From: Rhizophagus irregularis
Lineage: Eukaryota > Glomeromycota > Glomeromycetes > Glomerales > Glomeraceae
Reading direction: 5' to 3'
Assembly (NCBI RefSeq): GCF_026210795.1
Contig: NC_089455.1
Location: forward strand, 2,170,001 to 2,234,000
DNA length: 64,000 nt
Shown here: positions 23,647 through 34,576 of the stretch, piece after piece
Numbering within the stretch: the stretch's first letter is position 1
How the letters are laid out: the number at the start of each line of letters is the position of its first letter
The notes under the pieces: model-generated
Told to the model about the DNA's origin: nothing
The model's input: only the letters and a program-made list of their open reading frames with translations
The model's database searches: none
Made by a program: the position numbers and the translations under genes

Positions 23647-24458
23647 TAGTGCAGAACCTCTATACTCAACTACTTATGTATAGTAACAATTGATTGATTA
23701 TAAATTTCTAAAAAAAAAATTTTTTATATTAAAGTAAAAAATTTAACTGATAATTTTTATAGATATGATCATTAGCTTTAAAAATTATCGGTTATTTTTT
23801 TTCTAAATTAAATTTTGGCTAAGTTTTAGCTGTTTAAAAATCTGTAATTTAAATATACTGACAAAATTTAGTTAAAATTGAGACTAATCTAATTTTTGCA
23901 TTACAGATTTTTTTTAGCCACATTTAATGTAATATTAATTATTATTTTACTTCAGATTTTTTTTTCAATATGCTAAGAAGAAAAAAAGTTCTAATATTGC
24001 AAAAAAAAAATTAATAAACAAAATTATTTAAGTATAGATTAATTTAATGTTATAAATAATGATATTTAAAAGACAGTTCAGATGATAAATTTATAAACAA
24101 AAGAATTCAAAAATTAAGTAATTTTACTTTAATTTAATCAAAAAATGCATATAATAAAATATAAATCTCATTATCATGTATCTGATTCATCAATCATCAG
24201 TTTATAATGAAATACAATAAACAAATATATTATATAAATTTTTATATCATATAATTAATAAAATCCTAATTTCTGATTGGCTAATATATGTATCACGTGA
24301 TGCTTACATAATCTAAAAAATTGAGACTTTTTTTTTATTTTTTAAATCAATTCCTTTTAACAAATAGAGTTTAATTCTTTTTATAAAATTAAAATTCAAT
24401 CATAGAATCAAATTTTATTTAAATTTTTTTAAGTTCTTATTATAGAGGTTCTGCACCG
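23647..24458. mobile_element. 0.8-kb non-autonomous Tigger/pogo-like element
   Basis: Terminal inverted repeats TAGTGCAGAACCTCTAT and CGGTGCAGAACCTCTAT (inverted right end) with TA on both sides (23645-23646 and 24459-24460). No coding sequence remains. Confidence 0.7.
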
Positions 24459-24460
24459 TA

Positions 24461-25300
24461 ATAGTTGCAATTTTACAACTTTTTAAAAATAATTACATAC
24501 CATATCTTTATTTATACTAGCAAGGCCATTTTATTTTTTTGCCTTAATAATATTCATACTTCTACTTATTTTAATAGAAAAAGTATTTGTTTACCTTTAA
24601 TATGACAGAATAAAGTGATAGATATTTTAGTTTATAGAATTATCTTAGTATTACCAAAAAAAAAAATACTGGTTAGCCAGTATTATATGAAATTATGTAC
24701 TGTCATATAAACAGTATAATAACAATTTTATTTATTTAAAATTAAGTTCTTCAAATAAATATAAATAATGAAAATACTGAGAGAAATGACTGATGTAATA
24801 ATTTTTTTACATGGTTATATAACTGGTACTTTTTCTTTTATAATAATATTAGAATATTAATTAGTTATATAATACTTTTTGTAAAATTTGATTTTGCTGA
24901 TCATTTATCAATTATTTGTTAATTATTTATTCAATCTCATTACATAAAAAAAATACTGTTATCAATGATTTTTTTGCAAAATTTACAAATTAATAAATAG
25001 TTTTAGAATTATAATATATTAATTTTTATTTAAATCAGAATATTATTAAGTAACTTTACTAATGGTACTTTTTATAATTTAATAAAAAATAAGTATTTTT
25101 ATATAAAATAAAAAACTTTATTTATTATTTACATATTATTATAGTTTAATTACATATTATATTAAATTTTATTTTGATTATTTATTTATTATTTATTATT
25201 AATGAATTAATTCTTAAAATAATTTAATAAAAAGTTACCAAAAATTAGCATTATTATCTTATAATAATTGCAAGTATTTATTTAATGATAATTACTTTAT
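24461..25300. other. AT-rich spacer
   Basis: No gene or structured repeat recognised. Confidence 0.5.
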
Positions 25301-25592
25301 TAAGGCTAAAAAAATAAAATTATTCGTTTCTCATAAAAAAAAATTGCTAAATTTGACCCGGCCAATTCGAAAAAAAAATTTATTTTTCAATAAAAATTTA
25401 GCCGATTCCTAGAAGTTAATTGGTTGATTTAATAAATTTTTTGCCAGTGGAAAAAAAAATTATTTTTTTATGATTATGATTGGTCAAAACTAAAATCACA
25501 TGACTAAATAAAATAAATTTTTTTATCTTTTTTTAACATTTACATGATCCGTCTGGTTATGAGAAACGAATAATTTTATTTACTTGGCCTTA
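25301..25592. mobile_element. 292-bp MITE, TTCGTTTCTCATAA inverted ends
   Basis: Left end TAAGGCTAAAAAAATAAAAT then TATTCGTTTCTCATAA. The right end is the inverse (TTATGAGAAACGAATA ... TACTTGGCCTTA), about 35 bp with few mismatches. Internal GGCCAATTCG/CCGATTCC words. The target duplication is not clear. Confidence 0.65.
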
Positions 25593-25918
25593 AAAATTAT
25601 TCTAATTTATTTTAATTATAAATTCTTGAATACTTAAATAATATATTATAAAGTTTTAAATTTTGTCCAAATATCTGTAACTTTATTTAAAACTTCAAAG
25701 TTAAATTAGCAGATGATTAGCATATGATTAATAAATGTTATAATTATTGAATATTTCTGCTTAAAGTTAACTTTGGTATTACATTTTTTTTTATTACAAT
25801 AATTTTATGATATATTTTAGATAAGCTAAACTACTAAAAAAAAATAGTTATATAATTTTTTTGAGCAAATATAGCTTAAGTCCTTAAAAAATCATAATAA
25901 TCAATATTATATAATTAT

Positions 25919-26160
25919 TAAGGTTGCTTGTCTAAACCTCTTCGAAATCCTACGATTAGTTTCATCAAAATTTTACTAGATTTATTATAATTTTGGCAGA
26001 GTTTCAGCAGTTTCGGCATTTATAATAAGTTTCGGTAGTTTCATTTTTCTCCAAAGTTTCGCCAGTTTTTTAATATAACTTTAATATAGTTTTGGCAGAA
26101 TTTTGCTTTTTGGTGAAACGCCATCTTGCCTAAACCTTTAGGTTTCAGCAAGCAACCTTA
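25919..26160 (+). mobile_element. hAT-type MITE (TAAGGTTGC family), copy B
   Basis: TAAGGTTGCTTGTC ... CAAGCAACCTTA with a perfect 8-bp duplication ataattat (25911-25918 and 26161-26168). Confidence 0.85.
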
Positions 26161-26468
26161 ATAATTATAATCAGTAAATGATCAGTAAGATAATATTTAA
26201 TATGTCCATCTTGTTAATGCAAATATATAGGCTGATTCAGCTCATATTACTAATTAAATTTAATAACAAATATAAAATTTGATTAATATGTAATTAAAAT
26301 AAACATTAAATTTATGATAAATTTAAATAATACATAATAATATTAATGATAATTTTATATTTAATCTAATTATTAAAAGTTATATATACTTTTGAAACTG
26401 GATTTTACAATTTTGAAATCTATTAGAAATTACTTTGGAATTAATTTTAAGAGTTTAGGTTTAAGGTA

Positions 26469-26626
26469 CTGTCAGATATTACCTAATATCACTTTAATAA
26501 GAGTTTATTACTTCCCTTCTCCTAAGTAAGATATATTATATTTATAATTCCTTATATAGTATTATATATAATCTAAGATCTTTAGTCACCCCTCCTTCCT
26601 CTAAAATATTAGGTAATATCTGACAG
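26469..26626. mobile_element. 158-bp MITE, TA target site
   Basis: CTGTCAGATATTACCTAATA and its exact inverse form the ends, flanked by TA (26467-26468 and 26627-26628). The right end abuts the foldback element that starts at 26,631. Confidence 0.75.
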
Positions 26627-26630
26627 TATC

Positions 26631-27165
26631 ACAGGTTGAAAAGTGAAAAATCAGGCATCAATCAGTCACCAATCGGCCACCAATCAGGTACCTGATTGGT
26701 GACCGATTGGTGACTGATTGGCATTTTCGCCAAATACCGTCACCAATCAGGCAGTTTGCTAACTTTTGATCCAGTGATCAGAAAAAGATGAAATATAGCT
26801 CATTGGAATCGTCTCAACAAGACGAATCTAATGGTAGTAAAAACGCATTTCTAGGATTAATACTTGATGAGAAATTAAGTAAAATATAAAAATGAAAATG
26901 TATCATTTATATTTTATTTAATTTTTTATTAACTATTAATCCTAGAGATGCGATTTTACTACCATTAGATTTGTCTTGTTGAGACGATTCCAATGAGCTA
27001 TATTTTATCTTTTTCTGATCACTGGATCAAAAGTTAGCAAACTGCCTGATTGGTGACGGTATTTGGCGAAAATGCCAATCAGGCACCAATCAGGCACCAA
27101 TCAGTCACCAACCAGCTACCTGATTGGTGACTGATTGGTGCCTGATTTTTCACTTTTCGACCTGT
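26631..27165. mobile_element. 535-bp foldback element
   Basis: Two inverted arms of about 240 bp (starting ACAGGTTGAAAAGTGAAAAA) around a ~50-bp AT-rich centre, flanked by a 5-bp direct repeat gtatc (26626-26630 and 27166-27170). Each outer arm carries clustered ATCAGTCACCAATC / GATTGGTGACTGATTGG words, many of them CCAAT, and each inner arm carries a palindrome P copy (GAATCGTCTCAACAAGACGA at ~26,807 and its inverse at ~26,965). No coding capacity. Confidence 0.8.
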
Positions 27166-27170
27166 GTATC

Positions 27171-28095
27171 CTTAATGAATAATATATTTAAAATGTTTAA
27201 TAGTGAACCTGTTTAATTCTAAATTACAAATAAAATAATAGAAATAGCTAGAAAATGAAAGTAATATACTTTTTAGTATTTATTTTTTTTGTAAATATAA
27301 AAAAATTCTAAAAAGTTTTTTTATTTATTAGACTTTTTTTAATTGTATTTTTATATATAACTATCTAATCAATTCAAGAATTGAGGTACATTATATATCA
27401 AATAGTTGATTATATACTTCATATTACAATATTATTGCAGTAAGAAATTATTCTTTTATACCAGAACTGACACAAAAATCCTAAAATAATATATTTCGAT
27501 ATCTAATACTAAATGATTATTTTGTTGAACTGAAAAATCAATTAACAAAACTTTCTGATTCCCATTTCTTTAGTTTTAATATTAAAATATTATATAATTC
27601 TTATTTACAAATTGGTTTACAATCTGTAATAAAAGATAATAATAAACATAAAAGACCATTTAAAGAAATTTCTCTATGATTACAATAGAATAAAAGATTA
27701 AATAATTTTAAAAGAGAGGTGTAGAAAACAATTGATGAACTAATTATCAAATATAAGTTAACAAACTTATCTGGAAAACCAATTGTAAATTTATATTATA
27801 TTATAATTATAAATAAAGAAAATCAGACTTATATTAAATTAAATCCAAATAATTTTTTTAGTAACTTAAATAAAACCTAATGCTATTGTACATATTTGTA
27901 ATGAAGCAGTTGTGATTATAAAAAAAATATATATATATATATATACATAAAATCTTTATTTAAATTATTTGTGTAATTATAAAAAAGTTTATTTAATTTT
28001 ATTTTATATATTACAAATAAAATAATAAAGTAAAATATATAATTTTAATAGTATTTGATAATTTGCAGTTTTATTAAAATATTAGTAAGATAGTA
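27171..28095. other. AT-rich DNA with decayed coding-like stretch
   Basis: At ~27,515-27,880, plus strand, a stop-interrupted frame reads NDYFVELKNQLTKLSDSHFF and later FKREV*KTIDELIIKYKLT. It looks like a remnant of a mobile-element gene; family unknown. The rest is AT-rich, including an (AT)n run at ~27,922. Confidence 0.35.
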
Positions 28096-28103
28096 TTTCT
28101 AAA

Positions 28104-28347
28104 TAAGGTTGCTTGCTAAAACCTAGGGGTTTAGGCAAGATGGCATTTTGCCGAAAAGTGAAATTCTGCCAAAACTATATTAATGTTATATTAAAAAACT
28201 GGCAAAACTTTGGAGAAAGGCGAAACTGCCAAAACTTATTATAAATGCCGAAACTGCTGAAACTCTGCCGAAACTATAATAAATCTATAGTAAAATTTTG
28301 ACAAAACTAATCGTAGGATTTTGAAGAGGTTTAGACAAGCAACCTTA
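28104..28347 (-). mobile_element. hAT-type MITE (TAAGGTTGC family), copy C
   Basis: TAAGGTTGCTTGCTAAAACC ... CAAGCAACCTTA with a perfect 8-bp duplication tttctaaa (28096-28103 and 28348-28355). Reverse orientation, like copy A. Confidence 0.85.
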
Positions 28348-28388
28348 TTTCTAAAGATATAATATGTAATTATTTTTAGAAGGTTGTA

Positions 28389-28683
28389 AGGTTGCAACTA
28401 TTACAACATACATACAACACTTTTGTTGTAATTACAACACAATATTATAATTGTTATATAGTACTATAATTACTACTAAGTAGTATTGTAATTATTATAA
28501 TTATTTCCAATTATACAAATATATATTATAATATATTAATTATTTTTTTTTATGATGATATTTATTCTATAAAAACTTATTTTTGTAATTTTTATTTTTC
28601 AAAAAGAAAATTTTTGAACAATCATAAGTGTTGTAATATTACAACACTTTAACTTTAAAAGTAGTAATAGGTTGCAACCCTTA
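28389..28683. repeat. Foldback repeat, GGTTGCAAC ends
   Basis: AAGGTTGCAACTATTACAAC near the left and its inverse (TAGTAATAGGTTGCAACCCTT) near the right. Inner arms are rich in TTGTAATTACAACA / GTTGTAATATTACAACAC. Ends and target duplication are uncertain. Confidence 0.5.
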
Positions 28684-28790
28684 CTATTATAACATAAGGT
28701 AGTAATTATCAATTACAGCATAGCGGACATGCTTATATCACCATGCCGATCATTTTGCTGATCATATATATTTTTCAAACTTCAATAAAC

Positions 28791-28909
28791 AATATCTCGA
28801 AATTCAGTCATCCAATTTTGATAAAGTTGTGCTCATTGGATTCGCCTCATCGAGACGAGTTAAATGGTGGTATTTTCATTAATTTTGGATCACTAGATGC
28901 CAAGATATT
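28791..28909. repeat. Palindrome family P, copy in the 4.5-kb transposon's left end
   Basis: Arms AATATCTCGAAATTCAGTCA and GGATCACTAGATGCCAAGAT (inverted relation), centre ATTCGCCTCATCGAGACGAG. A partner copy at 33,031-33,148 near the other end is more decayed on one arm. Confidence 0.6.
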
Positions 28910-29112
28910 CACGATTTTGTATTTCTATTATGAATTATCACATTATATAAAATCGGCCGATCTGGCTTGGCTACACCGATATACATTCGGCCGGGCTATA
29001 AAAATTGATAAATTTAAGTTTTTTAACGATATAGAATAAAATAATAAACCTTTTTCATTACTAAAATTGATATTTATTAATTTTATATATAAATTTTTAG
29101 TATTTAATTAGG

Positions 29113-29458
29113 AAATTTACTATTTTTAGACTTTAAAACTTTGTACAAAGCCACAGACTTTTAAGCCAACTCTGAAATTTTCATCATATATTTGTTAACC
29201 ATTTAGAAATATATGGTGAAAAAATGGCATCCTAATTCGCTTGAAACCAAAAGTTACCTATATACTATATTTAGTCAATTTTAATAAATTTGCAATTTTT
29301 AGACTTCAAAGTTTTGTACAAAGCCACAGACTTTTAAGCCAACTTTGAAATTTTCATTATATATTTGTTAACCATTTAGAAATATATGGTAAAAAAATGG
29401 CATCCTAATTCGCTTGAAACCAAAACTTACTTATATGTTATATTTAGTCAATTTTAAG
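29113..29458 (+). repeat. Two tandem units of 173 bp
   Basis: Exact period of 173 bp measured at TTTTTAGACTT (29123 and 29296) and at CCACAGACTTTTAAGCC (29151 and 29324). The copies are ~92 per cent alike. Located upstream of the transposon gene; could be its promoter or 5' UTR region. Confidence 0.8.
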
Positions 29459-29695
29459 TAATATATGATTATTTGATTTTAAAACTTTATATATTTTCTA
29501 AAATTTATTTTTGTTTACTATTTTAAAAATATAAGATAAAATTAATTATTTTAAAAGTTTTCTATGTGTTATATTTAATCAGTTTTTTTATAAATAGACA
29601 AAAAAATTGCTTTAGCAAAATTAGAAAATCCAATCCAATTTAAAATAAAAAAACAATATTTTTTTAAATACTTTCATAATTTTTAATTATAAAAA

Positions 29696-32600
29696 ATGGA
29701 TAACACTTCTACTTTTTCAAATATTTGCAATTTTGATTCCATTGAATGTAATGGAAGAATAAAGCCAATCACTTATAACACTAAAATACCAAAATCTACT
29801 GAATTAATTATTTCAGTTGGAATGTATTTATGCCAAATACATTACAATCAATTTATTTTAAATGAAACTAGAAATATTAATTATAATAAGAGTTGTGAGC
29901 ATCCAAAACATGATGAATATAAAAATCAATCAAAAAATACAAAAAAAAATCAAGCAAACTTAATCTTAAAAAGGTTCCAAAAAGATTAATTGAAGTTTTA
30001 GAATTAAATGAATCTTCAGAAATTTGTAGTATGTGTAGAAATAAAACTGATAAAGATTCTGAATATTTACAAAATGAAAAATACAAAGCACCTATTCCAA
30101 TTAAAAAAAACAATTTAAATGATAATGATAATTTACAAGATGAATCAATAGAAACTATACAAGATGAACTAATAGAGGCTATACAAGATGAATTAATAGA
30201 AGTTATACAAAATGAATCAATAGAAGTTATACAAAATGAATCAATAGAAACTAAACAAATAAAAACTTGTCAACATCCAAAACATGATGAATACTTAAAT
30301 CAATCAAAAAATACAAGCGGCAATTTAGTCTTCAAAAAGTTCCAACAAGATTAATTAAAGTATTAGAATTAGATGAACTTGCAATGATTTGCAGTATGTG
30401 TAAAAAAAAAACTGATAAAGATTCTCAATATTTACAAACTGAAGAATATAAAGCACCAATTTCTAGAAAAAATAATAATGACAATATATCAAAAATAGGA
30501 AATCATACTTATTTATTTAGAAAAGATATCTTATATACTGGAGAAGAATTACAACAATTTGAATCAGATTATCAAGAAATTATGACACAATTAAAAATTT
30601 CAAGTGAAATTAAATTAAGTAGTAAAATAATAAAAATGTCTAATATTCTTTATAATAATCAACATAGATTAAATCTTAAACCTATTTATGATCCAATAGC
30701 TTTTAAAACTATGTTAGAAACAGCTGATAAAGATTTAATTGGATTTTTTGATGAATTATATGCTGGAACTAATCCTAATACTAAATCTGAAACAACAAAT
30801 AATAACAACAAAAAAAATTAGTTTCTTTATGTTATTTTTTAGCTAGCATTAATAATAAATATATTAATGGAATTAAAGTTGATATTGGATCATACTTGGA
30901 AACTTCTGGAGCTTCTTCTTCTTCTATTGATACATTGGCAAATATAGGAGTTTCAGTAACAAGAAAAACAGTAAATCGTAAAAAAAATTTTATTTCAAAT
31001 GAACACCAACAAACTGTAGATAATTATTGTTTACAAAATATAGAAAATATGTTTATTCTTAATATAGATGATTACCATAATATTCATAGGCGTAATCAAC
31101 CAACATTGTTACAAACTCACAATATTTATCATTTTGTAACAATATTATTGAATACAAATACTAAAATTCCAAAAATACCATTTTATTCATTAAATAATTT
31201 TTCAATACATAATCCTAAAGGAATTGATTCTGGATTAATTATTAATAACATTAAAAATAATTTTATGAATCAATTAGGTAAAAGTTATTATATGCAAAAA
31301 GAATTATGGAAAAATTTTTTAATTGAAGATTCTTATGAAAATAGAGTTGAACTACTTAATATTCATAATTATGATGGTAGAATTCAAAATTACCATGAAT
31401 TAAGATCAATGTCTAATAGCAAATTAGTAGACTTTATTTTGCATCCTTTACACAGTCTTAAGGATTATATTGAATGTTTAGATTATGTATTTAAAGCATT
31501 TGAAAGATTAGAAAATATTGAAGAAAATTATTTAAATAATTTTATCATTCCTGTAATTGCTGATTGGTACAGGACAAGTAAATATAAGAAGAGCTATAAC
31601 ACTTAGAATTAAGAAAGGCATTAATTCTGGAGTTCCAGAGCAAGTGTTAAATTTAATTCCTATGATAGGTCCACTTCATGTCTCTTTAAACAGCAGAGAA
31701 ATACTATTTCAAACATATCATTTCTTTTTTGAGATGCTATATCATAACTTATTTGGAGATAAAAAAATATTATCTCAAAAACCAAAACAAACAGTAATCA
31801 ATCTTATTTTACATTTAACTTATCATGGATGGAAAAATATTCGTGATATTGTTACAAAAAGATTTGGAAATTTAAAAGATGCAGAATATCAAATGATGAT
31901 AGATTTATTAGATAATTCCATTCCACTTACTTTGGATATATATGCAATACTTTTTAGAAGTGGATTTTTTGAAGGATATTTAGAAAGTACTGTAAAAATT
32001 TGGATATTATTTCAAAGATTGAGAAGACATAATTATAATAAAGCACCACTTATGTTTTTAAGTGATGTATTTTATTGGACTTCAAAAAATCATCCAATAA
32101 TTAATATTTTAAAAAATAATTTACCAATTTTTAATGATTATTTTGTTGAAAATTTTCATAGCTCTTTAAGGCATCAAACAGCAGAATCAAATTCAGAGTT
32201 ACAAATTATACAAAAAGCAAAAATTATTGATGCTGAAAGAAATAATAATCCTTTTAAAAATTCTTTTGTTAATTTGAGAAATCCAGCTAAGTCTCAAATT
32301 AAAGAATTAAAATCTTTAGAAAAAAAGGTTTCATTATTTTTATTCTCAATATTTGATAAGATTCATCAGAATATAGGAAATACAAAACAAATTAATAATG
32401 ATAGATATCCAAAATTTTATCTTCCAAGTTTTGATATTGAAGTGGATGTAAAGTACTTCTTTAGGCTGGAATACGAAAAAATGCAAATGAGATGATAAAT
32501 TTTGTGATGCAAATAATTGTTTATTATCAAATAGTATAGATTTATCTAATGGAATTGTTTTACTTTGTGACACAGTTTTCATAAAGAATGTTTAAGTACT

Positions 32601-32855
32601 TTATATGATGATAAATGTAATTTTTGTTTTGATTATTTATCATCTGGAATTGAGAAAAATATTAAGAGTTTGGATCAAAGATTGTCGACATCATTAAAAG
32701 AAAATGAAATCCCTTTATTTGAAAAGGAAAATAATAATGATGATGAAAATGATGAAGAAGAGAATATTGAAAACATATTAGAAAGAACAGAATGTGATGT
32801 AGAAAATCAATATGATATAATGTATCAACAATGGTTAAATTATAATGATATATAA
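29696..32855 (+). pseudogene. Transposon-encoded protein, frameshifted, with Cys-rich N-terminus and RING-like C-terminus
   Basis: Read as one long gene across several frames. N-terminal half: two tandem copies of a module CxHPKHDEYxNQSKNT ... RLIxVLEL ... ICSMC-K/NKTDKDSxYLQ (29,897-30,100 and 30,272-30,470), linked by five 24-bp repeats. Both modules need the same frame change between NT and RLI. Central part (30,896-32,495): PVIADW then, after what looks like a 1-nt insertion near 31,566, GQVNIRRAITL, then LIPMIGPLHVSLNSRE and YFVENFHSSLRHQTAESNSE, a conserved-looking core. C-terminal part (32,493-32,700): after another shift, a Cys/His set ending FHKECL...CNFC, RING-like, and an acidic tail to the stop at 32855. 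I recall similar proteins as abundant hypothetical proteins in Rhizophagus. A KDZ-type transposase is possible but unproven. Confidence 0.55.
30136..30255 (+). repeat. Five 24-bp in-frame tandem repeats
   Basis: Units of the type CAAGATGAATCAATAGAA + 6 nt, encoding an 8-residue IQ(D/N)E(S/L)IE(V/T) repeat. It separates the two Cys-rich modules. Confidence 0.85.
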
Positions 32856-33030
32856 TTAGTATTAATATAATAATTTTTATTAAATTGCAAAAGTCACTTT
32901 ATTGAAATTTTTTAATAATAAAAATTAATATTTTATTTTGATTAATGAAAATTAATGAATTATAATTGTATAATTACTCCAACTAATAAGATAAATTATA
33001 TAATAAAATAATTAGAAGATTCCGAATGCA

Positions 33031-33148
33031 AATATCTCAAGATATATAACTCCAAATTTTGTAAAATAAAGATGATCGGATTCATCAAGTCCTAAGCTTT
33101 CTAACAAGCTAAAAATCATAAAATTCTGATCACTGGATGCTGAGATAA
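33031..33148. repeat. Palindrome family P, decayed copy in right end of transposon
   Basis: Right arm TGATCACTGGATGCTGAGAT is clear. The left arm (AATATCTCAAGATATA) and the centre (GATCGGATTCATCAAG) are diverged. Confidence 0.45.
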
Positions 33149-33427
33149 CTGAGATTAACTTTAAAAAAAATCTAATATTAAATGTGATATGATAAAATAG
33201 TGATCAACAAATGATCGGCAAATGATCGGCAAAATTGTGATAAAATAGGGATGTCCGCTATGCTATCAATTACATACTACATCTTTAAGTATTTCTATCA
33301 AATTCACTATTTTCTTTATTTAATAATTTAAGTTATTATACTGTTTCTTTATTTTGTTAGCAGAAATTAGAAATCTGCTTAATAGAATAGCTAATTAACA
33401 GAATAACTGGACTATTCGGTGAACTAT

Positions 33428-33705
33428 CACTGGTAAAAAAATGGTCTATCCTACACATATCCTACACATATCTTACATATATCGGGTACTCAAAATGTAG
33501 AAAATCATACACAAATAATACACTATCATACACATATCGGGTACTTATATATATAGTATACCTATCAGGTACCTGATATATGTATGATATATATATTAGT
33601 ACCCGATATGTGTATGATATGTGTATTATTTGTGTATGATTTTCTACATTTTAAGTACCCAATATGTGTAAGATATGTGTAGGATAAATCATTTTTTTAC
33701 CAGTG
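33428..33705. mobile_element. 278-bp near-perfect palindromic foldback element
   Basis: CACTGGTAAAAAAATG at the left and its inverse at the right. Almost every base of the left half has its partner in the right half, meeting at CAGGTACCTG (~33,567). Flanked by TAT on both sides. Short internal words CTACACATATC and CGGGTACT are tandemly repeated. Confidence 0.75.
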
Positions 33706-33708
33706 TAT

Positions 33709-34576
33709 AGATAGGGTGAATAAAACACTATAGTAAAACTCATTAATCGAATCATATATTAATCCCTTTTTTTTATTTTATTATTTTTACTCTGGCTTTT
33801 TTGTTGTTTTACTCCTTTATATTTCTTTTTTTTGTCCTGGGTTTTATGTTGCAATTATAGTAAGTTTCTCAGACGCTTACAGGGCATAGACAGAAAGAGG
33901 GAGACTCTTCTAAAAAAGGACTCCTTCAAGGAGTACTTACTTCCCTAGTCCAGAGTTCCACCTAACAGTATACACATGGTTGCCCTAAGTGATGGATAGA
34001 TGGTTTGATGCTTAATTATATTAGTTTATTTGTTTTAATTATATATCTCAATGTATTCATATTCTAATAAAGTATCCAAATGTGCTGCAACAAAAAAAAA
34101 AATTATACTGTTTCTTTATAAATATCATAAAAAAATTCCATTAAAAGTATAAATATAAATAGATTTATATGAAAATCTGTGTTAATAATAATATTTGTAA
34201 ATAAATTTTTTCATATTTTCTTAAAATTATTCATTTGGTATAAGAGAATTCTTTTAATACTGTATGTACTGTACATTTGTGTATTAATACTTATAATAGT
34301 GCTAAAAAAAATAACTTTAATTGAGGGCTAATGAAAAGGGATACTAATACCGATTATTTCTAACCAGAATTATAAACGAAGAGTTTTAAATCAGTCGAAG
34401 TATAATTTTGGCTGGAATTAAAGACGAATTTCGCACTATTACTGTATTGTAATTTTCAAATTTCGACCTTTATTAAAATACTATCACAATAATAATTGAA
34501 CAGAAAATTTTGAAAAAAAATAAATGAATAAATAAAAAATACATATTTTTAAAATTTTAAATTTATCAAATGCTTT
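33709..34576. other. Spacer with possible non-LTR retroelement tail
   Basis: At ~33,775-34,100 a less AT-rich block (GAGGGAGACTCTTC, GGACTCCTTCAAGGAGTAC) is followed by AATAAAG and a poly-A run at 34,090, like the 3' end of a retroposed transcript. No coding sequence is readable. The remainder to 34,576 is AT-rich 3' flank of amidase 3. Confidence 0.35.

Larger units (their letters stand above)
28717..33264 (+). mobile_element. 4.5-kb DNA transposon, 14-bp TIR, 9-bp target duplication
   Basis: Starts AGCATAGCGGACAT and ends with the exact inverse ATGTCCGCTATGCT. Flanked by the perfect 9-bp direct repeat atcaattac (28708-28716 and 33265-33273). Subterminal GCCGATCATT/AATGATCGGC words occur at both ends, and a palindrome P copy lies near each end (28,791 and 33,031). 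It carries one frameshifted gene (29,696-32,855). A 9-bp duplication is typical of Mutator-like elements, but I do not see a MULE transposase signature, so the superfamily is open. Perfect ends and duplication suggest a fairly recent insertion relative to its gene decay. Confidence 0.8.

Noticed and set aside
28717-33264. LTR retrotransposon
   Set aside because: The ends are inverted, not direct, and no reverse transcriptase, integrase or protease motif is visible.
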